Source of the DNA: Acanthopleura granulata
Taxonomy: Eukaryota; Mollusca; Polyplacophora; Chitonida; Chitonidae
Assembly (NCBI GenBank): GCA_016165875.1
Contig: JABBOT010000013.1
Location: forward strand, 10,551,478 to 10,615,477
Reading direction: 5' to 3'
DNA length: 64,000 nt
The notes under the pieces were generated by a model. That model searched no databases. It worked only from the letters and a program-made list of their open reading frames with translations, and was not told where the DNA came from. Below are positions 38,901-47,900 of the stretch, one piece after another (within the stretch, counting starts at the first letter, position 1; every line of letters begins with the position of its first letter). Both the position numbers and the translations under genes were made by a program.

Positions 38901-41900
38901 GATTCAGTATCTATGCAGTGTTAGAGTAGTTAATTAACTGAAGCTAGTAGTACTAGCTTTGCTAGAGAAGCTTGGGCAGGTATACTAACACATTGGAACA
39001 TTGTTTTTCAGGCCACAGCAAGATCAGCACCTGACAGGGAAAGAGAAATCAACAGCCTGGTGGGTTTTTTGTGAAGTATTTGTTGTGTTAGTGCTGAAAA
39101 GTTACACTTTCTGAACCGTGAAATGGGGGTCAAAGCCATCCTTTGATAAAGAAAGTAAATCTTGTTAACTGTGGAGTAGAAGTAATCCCTCTAATTGAAG
39201 AACAGCAGCAAAGGGGGATAATCATGCTTGCAGTTGTCATTTCAGTGAAAGTCCTTCTACCAGACAATGGTTGACTAGATTTGCTTGCCTTTGATGGGAA
39301 CGGTTGACTTCTTTACTGTTGGAAAATTAGCGCAAGGTTTAACTTAGACAATTGTTTAATTTATTTTCTCAAATTTCTTGATACAAATGAATTCTTTTCT
39401 CTAGTGTTGGAAACCAGCTCAGTTTTAATTCCTTTGTTTCAGTGTCAGTAATTATTGATTTTTTTTCTATAATCTGTGTAATCTTCATTGGGTAAAATCT
39501 TCATGGTAGTCCTTTAATTTTATGTGTCATATTCTTCCAAACCATACCCAGATTTATCAGAAATCATACTGGTATATTATGGAGACGAAATTTCCGACTA
39601 GTTTTGATTGAGATGGATACTCATGCTGTGTTGATGGACATTCTCTTGTCGTTTTTTTGTTTGTTTTACCGTATGATTAACACGAGTATTTTGTAAAGAG
39701 ACATGAAGTTTGCATGGTGGGTAATTGTGATACATAGTACGTATTTCCAAGATCCAAGTAAAAGCAAAAGTATTGCTAAGGAATAAGAATATGCTTTTTC
39801 CTCAGATCTTTTGGATACCTCTTTTCTTTGTTTCAAGTCCTAAAAATTTGAATTTGGACAGCTGTTACTTGTACTTTTTTGGAAAAAGTGACCATCATCA
39901 AACTTCCAACAGCATTTGTTTTCTGTTGAACAGTAACATTTTCTTACCTGTTGGTTGCGAAAACGTAATTCAGTTGATAAATGTTCTTGTTTTTGACATC
40001 AACCAATGATGGCGCTTTTCTGGGGTGTGAAATTATTCCAGACAAAAGATGCCTATGAAAAGAATTTGGTATTTGGTCCTCAAAAGTTTCCTTTGTTTCA
40101 AATTTGAGCAGATCACCCTGCAATTTGAAAGTGTGATTTTGAATTTCCACTCAAGTTGGGACCTTACAGGGACATCATTGCCATTACACTGATCATAGAT
40201 TAACTGCAGGACTGACTTTTGATCTGTGAACTAAAAATAGTTTTAAATTTAGAAAACTTGGCACCTCAAAACATTGAACTCCATTATTGTTATAACTTGG
40301 AAACATTCTTTCGGATTGCCCGTTATATCATAGTGAGGGGCCTATGTTTGTAATTCTAATTCCTGAGGCCAAAAACGGCTTTGATGTGAAATTTGGACGA
40401 ACTGTATTCTTGATTTTGATGATAGTGTTAAAAAAAAAAAATGGTGTGGTAATTGAGAGAAACAAAATTTGCCACCAGTTGTCATGACAATGGTATTTCT
40501 GTTGAGGGGCATAAAATGTGAAAAAACAATTGCTCCAGGAAAGTCTGTCACTGGGAATGAATTGATCCTATTATCACGGTTTTGCTGAACACATGATGTG
40601 AAGATGGTGGTTTGAATCAACCAATCAGGGTAAACAGGAGCAGCTGTTGAATGATGCTGATAGGCTGGTTGAATGTGGCACTGTGGGACACCAATGACTT
40701 GAAACTACCTCTGCCTGATCTTTTACAAGTTTGAGATTTAAAGATGCAATAGATGTACCCTAACATTTTTAGTTTAAATCTTTGAAAGGTTGATGTCATA
40801 TACGTGTGTGTCTGTGGATGAAAATTGAATTACACTAGTGTCTTATATCAGTTTTCCAGAGTAGAACTGCAGTTTGTTAAATTCATCAACTCCAAACTGT
40901 AAAAATTGTATATATCCCCATAACTTGTGTCCCAACTCCAAAGCTACTCATAAAACATATGTAGCATTTTACAAATTCAAGTCTAGTTTTTGTCATTTTT
41001 TTATCACAACATTTTCACCGCAGTTTATCCATTCCAATCAAATGGTGAATGTGGGGGCGCAAAAAGTTACTGTTTTTGATACACTTAAAGTCAGTACATG
41101 GATAAAATGTGTTCAGAGAGAAGAAATTTCTCGTGTAAGTCAAGCTCAAAACACGGGTGAAGGCAAAATTAAATTTGTCACAAGGTCAAGCAGAGGTCAG
41201 TGAATGATTCAAAAGTGCTTGCAAGTTATTCTGCAAAGTCTTACATCAGAATACAAGGGGAAGCGAGGAGAGTGTTGATTGGTGCGAGCTGTGGTGCTGT
41301 TACCCAATCGTCTCTGATCTAACAAAACTTCAATGCACTAGGTCACCAAAGCTGACTTCAACAATGACCCATATCTCCAAACGTTTGGGATCAATGTTTC
41401 TAACAAGATGACTGAAGTTCGCGGCCGAGTGCTGACTGCACCGAAGCTGCAATATGGCGGCCGGGTAGGCTACGATTACATTTGTTTTCTCTGTTTTGAT
41501 TGGTCACTAATCACTCTCATCCTTATTATTATTAATCATTTTTTTTTCCTCACCTGTTTACACCTGCGACCAGAATCTCCCAGCAAAGCGGAGAGGGCTA
41601 GTCGTGTTCTAAACCCGGCAAAGTTGACCGAAGCTTTTTTTGTTTTGGGCTGTGCCCAGAACACCCCGCACCCCAAAAGGCTGCCCGAAAGTCGATAATT
41701 GCAGAGGCTTGTTTCTGATTCTGTTGTTATACCCCACTTTTGACACCAGGTTCGGAAAGCTAATTTCAATGGAGACCCCTTCCTGCAAACGTTCGGCATC
41801 AGTATATGTAGTCAGATGACAGAGGTTCAAGGGAGGGTACTCACTGCACCCAAAATTCAGTATGGAGGCAGGGTAAGAATGCGGTATCCATGGTAACTAT

Positions 41901-44900
41901 CTTTTCTCTCCATAAACATTGGATACCGATGTCAAAAAAGAAAGAGAAAAAAGTTGTTACAACACATTGTGAGAATGTCTTTTTTTTTTTTCCTATATGG
42001 CCCAAACTTGCCAGCTGTTCCCTTTTTGTCCAATAGAAACTGCTCTTTTATACAGCTTTCCTGCAGTGTTATTGGGCCATGAAAGCCATCGTGACATGCT
42101 TCTGCGCCTCCTGGCCCTGAGAATGGCAGCCATTTTTTTTTTCCTGTTCTTTGATTGGTGCGTCTTTGTGACCCCCAAGCTGAAGAAAGTCTTTTATTCC
42201 GTATTTTATTACTTGTATTCTGCTATTTTACAGTTCTATTCTATGCTTGCATTCTTCTTAAATTGACTATAGTTAAAACTTTAAGTATACTTATTGGCAA
42301 TTTTATTATTATTCTTCGCTTAAAATTTTACACTTGAAGCTTGCTCTTCTGCTTAGTAGACAAGATCTGCTGCTACTTTTTGGTGATGGTGATTTTATAA
42401 ATGTTCAAGAAAAAAAATATGATGTCCTTTGTTATGATTGTGCTTTTTGCTTTAAATGAAATGTGAATGAATTGATTTGACATATATACATATTTATATG
42501 TATATTGGCAGATGTTTTCAGTTTGGTATAGACTGCAATTTGTTGTGTGTGAAGTATTAGGAAATATATAATGAAAAAAAAAGATTTCCTTATATTTGAG
42601 CCATTTCATGTGAACTTTTTCTGAGGTTATGTGATGAGAACTTGGGGGTCACAGTACCAGTGAAAATAAAAATCCTATTACTTAGTGACTGCTTCAACCA
42701 AAAATATGGGTTTCCCCACCAGTGCTTGAAACCTTTAGAAGAACTGAGATTTTGTTGAAAGATTTTGAATTCTTTGGAAGTTTTTTTTAATGTCCTTGAG
42801 AGTTTTTTTAACATGAGTGATAACCCTGAAAATTTGTCAAAAAGTAAATTAGTGCAGAATTTGGATTTGTCATTTTTGGAAAGTTGGCATAACATGCAGG
42901 AAGTAACTGAAAATCACCTCCAAGCCGGTAAAGAGTTGGTAAATGATGATATTGGACCTTGTTGTGAAATGAGACAATTCTTAAAGAGGAGCTGTGACAA
43001 ATGGTAAAATTTACCGTGATAATATGTGGCCTGGTGCAATTCTGTCCTCAAACCTTTGTCAGTTTAATGATGACACCATTTTGTAGAGCTAATTAGTAAT
43101 GCACACATGAAAGAGGCCTTTACAATGACACGTCACGTGTGCAAACTTCACGTAACACGCCGCAAATCCAGTCTTTTTTATACAACTGAAAATGTCTGAC
43201 AGTAGCTCTGTCAAAATGTGTATTTGAATGAGTGTGGATGAGAGTTTAATCAAAATTTTAAATACCCCTAGAAAGGGAGTTATTTGCACAAGGCTTTCCG
43301 GTTTCCTCCAACTGCAGAACATAACCACCACTGTTCTGTAAGTGAAATGTTCGGGAGTATGATGTCAAACATTGGTAAAAACAATCACATGCATTAAATT
43401 CTCCCCAGTGATCAAAGTCTGTGTAAAAAAAATCCAAAAAGAAAACGAAAAGCCAAAAACAGGCAGTGTTGTTTCCTGCCGTTGTTGAAATATTCATACT
43501 GGTAAAAGAGATTTTCCTGTGGTTATAAATGTCACTAAGTCAACCAAGGGTAGCATTCTGTCATGGTATTTCATTTTGAAATTTCATAAATTTTTAAAAA
43601 TTTACTTGAAAAGGCAAGGATGGTTCCTGTATTCAAAATATATACCACAGGGCAGGGAATAGTTCATTTAATGGGGCATGAGGAAGGCAAATCAGTGAAT
43701 CGAGCAATGCACGAGTGATGGGAATGTGAGTTTGGAGGTGTGCTCTACTGACAGCATACAGTGGGGGCTGTTACGTATGCTGTGTTCTAATTCTGACGGG
43801 TGATTGGGTGAAGTGGTGGGGTGGTGGGCGTGGTGATGTACCTCTTGACGACGGGGCTATTATTTCTGCTGTTTTCTAATTCTTGTCACTGTCCCCATCG
43901 CACCAGACCAAGGCGCAGGCGGTGCCTAACCAGGGCGTCTGGGACATGAGAGGCAAGCAGTTCTACAGCGGCATAGAGATCCGTGTATGGGCCATCGCCT
44001 GCTTCGCGCCTCAGAGGACAGTCAGAGAGGACGCGCTCAGGTGAGAGAGAAAGAGAGAGAGAGTAAAGCCAGGTGATTTTGTACGCCTTGCTGCCAAAAT
44101 TGTCCTCGACTATCTGAGCCCAACCATAATGCTTTCTGGTGTCAATTATGTGAAATATTTTCTAGTATAGCATAAAACACTTAAATTTAAATAAATAATT
44201 AAATTAATCATTGCCTTTTTATACATTAGCCATGGTTGTACATAGTGTATACATAGTGTTAACGACAGATATGCCTATTGGCAATCTGAAATATTTTATG
44301 TATTTGTAATTGTTAGTCTTGTATTCCACAAGCAACCAGCAACCTGTGGATGGTCTTGGGTTTGCCTTTGGCTTTGCTTGGTTTCCTGCCCCCGTAATGC
44401 TGGCCATTGTTACGTAAGTGAAATATTCTTGAGTAGTACATAAAACGCCAAATAAGATAAATAAATAAATATATCTTTTGCCATCATTTTTGCAGAAACT
44501 TCACTCAGCAGTTGCAGAGGATCTCCAATGATGCGGGGATGCCGATCATGGGTCAGCCATGCTTCTGTAAGTACGCCACGGGGCCAGACCAAGTGGAACC
44601 CATGTTCCGGTACCTGAAGAACACCTACCAAGGGCTACAACTCATCGTGGTTGTGCTACCTGGAAAGACACCAGTCTATGGTAAGCACTGGTACATTGCT
44701 TCGCGTCTCTGCTCCAGATCAAGATTTTAATATTTGTTCAATGCATAAAAACTCCTTAAAATCAACATTGATTTATCCTGAAAAATAAATGAAAATTTGG
44801 GAAAAGCTCATGATAGCATTATAGCTGTTTAAACCTTTGGGCCTGTTTCACGGAGCCCTAAAGCCCAAAAATCTAATCTTTTCGGGAAAACAAAATATTG

Positions 44901-47900
44901 GATGATGGATGCTCAAACTTGGCTGAATTCTTACCTTCACGACATAGAATCAGTGGTCAAAATTTCACAGATATGATGAATGTATTTCACATTTTAATCT
45001 GGATTACAATCTTAGGCTAAAGCTCAATATCGCTTTGTGAAACAGGCCCCTTGACCACTTTTGAAATGCAGTTTCCTGTCACTTGTCAGCATACCGTAAA
45101 TGACCTAAAATTTCGTCCTAAAAAGTGCCTTTTTAGAGCTGAATAGATTTCATCAAATATTGTATTTGGTGCTGAAACTTACATTTTCCCATTGGGATAT
45201 CATTCTACCTTCCAAACAAACCTTAAAACACATTCCTACAGTCAGTCAGACTCCCAGAATCAGGAAATATGAGCAACTTTGTCATGGACAAAATTTTATG
45301 TCATTTAGGGTGGTACAAGTGAAACACTCTAGAGGACAGTGTAAATGATCTGTGTGTTTCCAGCTGAAGTGAAGAGAGTGGGCGACATTTGCTTTGGTTT
45401 GGCGACGCAGTGCGTACAGGCGAAGAACGTGAATAAGACCTCTCCTCAGACGTTGTCAAATCTGTGCCTCAAAATAAATGTTAAGCTGGGCGGAATCAAC
45501 AACATCCTGCTTCCAGGCATCCGGTAAGTCCTCTCTGGCACAGCGCCTTAGGTACCCTCCTGTAGACCTAGCTCTTGACCAGTGAGGTTACGTGTTAGAG
45601 TCTGGGCGGAATCAATAACAGCCTGTTTCCAGGCATCCACTTAAGAGGAGCGCTTTCCTCACTGGCCAAGTGCTCTAAGGTGCCCTTCTACAGGCCTTGC
45701 CCGGTGAGGTCACATGTTAAAGATCAGGGCCCATTTTCATATGACTTCATAAGTGACTTTTTTTGTAACTTACGTCAGAAATGACATCGTCTAGGTTATA
45801 GCACCATAAGGGGACGAGAAAGGGAGTCCTGCTAAGCCATTTCATTGAAGAAAGAAATCCACGAATTTATGCTTTCATGTTTTTTTTGTCTTCGTTCTGC
45901 AGGCCAGCTGTCTTCCGTGAACCAGTCATATTCCTCGGTGCTGACGTCACACATCCTCCAGCTGGTGACAAAGCCAAACCATCCATTGCTGCTGTAAGTA
46001 GGCTCATAGTTGTGTTTTCTTTTGGCAGTTTTTGACTAAAGGTATCATTTTCATCATATTTGGTGCCTCTCACCTGTGCATTCGCTGTAAGTTCGGCGTG
46101 GGCCATCCTCCTCTCCGGCCCTATATGGGAAGGTCTGCCAGCAGCATGCGGATGGTCATGGGTTTCCCTTGGGCTCTTCCCAGTTTCCTTCCACCAAAAT
46201 ATCTGTCTGTTCTTGGAAAAAGTAAAATCCCAGGTTGGATTTGTGTTTATGAAAAGGCACTGTCAGAGAATTTATTATCATTGCCAAACACAGATGTGCC
46301 TGAGATAGCGTTCTCCTTTTCCCACCTGTGTCTGCTTCGTTGTGTCGCTGAGGGGCTTTTCGCCCGTGCAGCTCTATGTTCTGACTCACAGTCGCCATGG
46401 TTACAGGTGGTGGGGAGCATGGATGCCCATCCTAGTCGTTACTCGGCCACGGTACGGGTACAACAACATCGCCAGGAGATAATCGCCGAGCTGTCCAACA
46501 TGGTACGAGAGCTACTAATCCAGTTTTACAAATCCACACGCTTCAAGCCCACCAGGATCATATTTTACCGGGACGGCGTCAGCGAAGGCCAGTTCCAGCA
46601 GGTTAATGTAAGTCATCATCTGATTGGACGATTTTGGGTTTGCTTGAAAGTCTTCTGTGTGTTTGTGGTCTTGAATTTAAAATTAAAATTTATGATAAAT
46701 TGAAAAAAAGGACGGATTTGTAAGTCGATGAGTATTGTTTCATGCCAGGTAGAAATAAAAGTTGATGTTTGTTGATGAAAAGCTCATGTGGCTTAACCGG
46801 ATGGAGCTCGGACAAAAACTTAATATCTTTGGTCTTGGCAATGGTGCATTAAACCTAAATCATTCACTTGTTGCTTGGTCAAGAGATCATATATTCGATC
46901 TTGTATAATTGCTGTAGTATAAGTCCTGTTTGTGTGGATACTGGCTTGTTCAGGGTAATAAAAGTTCTGCATGAGTTTTCTTCATACATAATTATCCACC
47001 CATGCTGTCAGGGTACGAAGTTCTATTAGGTTTGATGTCTCATACAAAAAAAACAAACAAAAAAAGTCAACGTGCATGTAGTGGAACAAACCGGCGAAAT
47101 TAAATCCTGATGTTTGTTTCATTCGTCATTTCCACCTCCTTACAATTCGAAAAACATGTAAAAGAGTCGCATGGTATAGTTGAGGCGAGCCATCATGTTG
47201 AGTTTTGAATTCTTTCCATGGGGCCGGATTTACCTTTGCTCTGCCCAATCATCAGGTGTTAACCCACGAGTTGCGGGCTGTCCGCGAGGCATGCATGAAA
47301 CTAGAGGTGGGATACCAGCCAGGGATTACCTTCATCGTGGTTCAGAAACGACATCATACAAGGCTCTTCTGCTCAGACAAGAAAGACCAGGTAAGAGTTC
47401 TTGTCATGTTGCTCTAATTTAAAAGTGAAAATTAGGAAAATCTGGCATCAGATATGGTAACAGCTTAACTAAATAACGACAGTTTATCAAAGACAAAATA
47501 TTTACTCAGGAAAGCAAATCCATGCTCTGAATTTCCGTGCTCTGAACTGATTTTCGCGCATAGTGTGAACGTAGCTTAGGCCGATGTTTCTGCAAAATTG
47601 AGAAAATGGAAAAAAATGTAGATAGAATTGAGTTTTAAACCTGAAGGTGATGAAAGATTGCTTCAACGTAACTGATATCAATACAAAGGCTTATTAAGTT
47701 GAAAAATGCATTCTGTCTTTATTATTAGCCCAACAGTGACCCCCAATTTCAAGTAAACATGAACAAAATATTTTATAATAATGCATAGGAGAAACTCTGT
47801 CCTTTTTTTTTTCTCATTTCTGTAATGGCTGACTTGATGACTTGCAGATTGGACGGAGTGGTAACATCCCGCCTGGCACCACAGTCGATGTGGGAATCAC

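Noticed and set aside
41873..43906. a third copy of exon 13
   Set aside because: I looked for a YGGR-encoding end (TATGGAGGC or TATGGCGGC) followed by GT, and for the FGI/DPY codons, in both flanking introns and found none.
46032..46703. 223-codon open frame on the plus strand as a separate gene
   Set aside because: Its 3' two-thirds includes Argonaute exon 18 (46407-46601). The upstream part is SINE and intron. It is not an independent gene.
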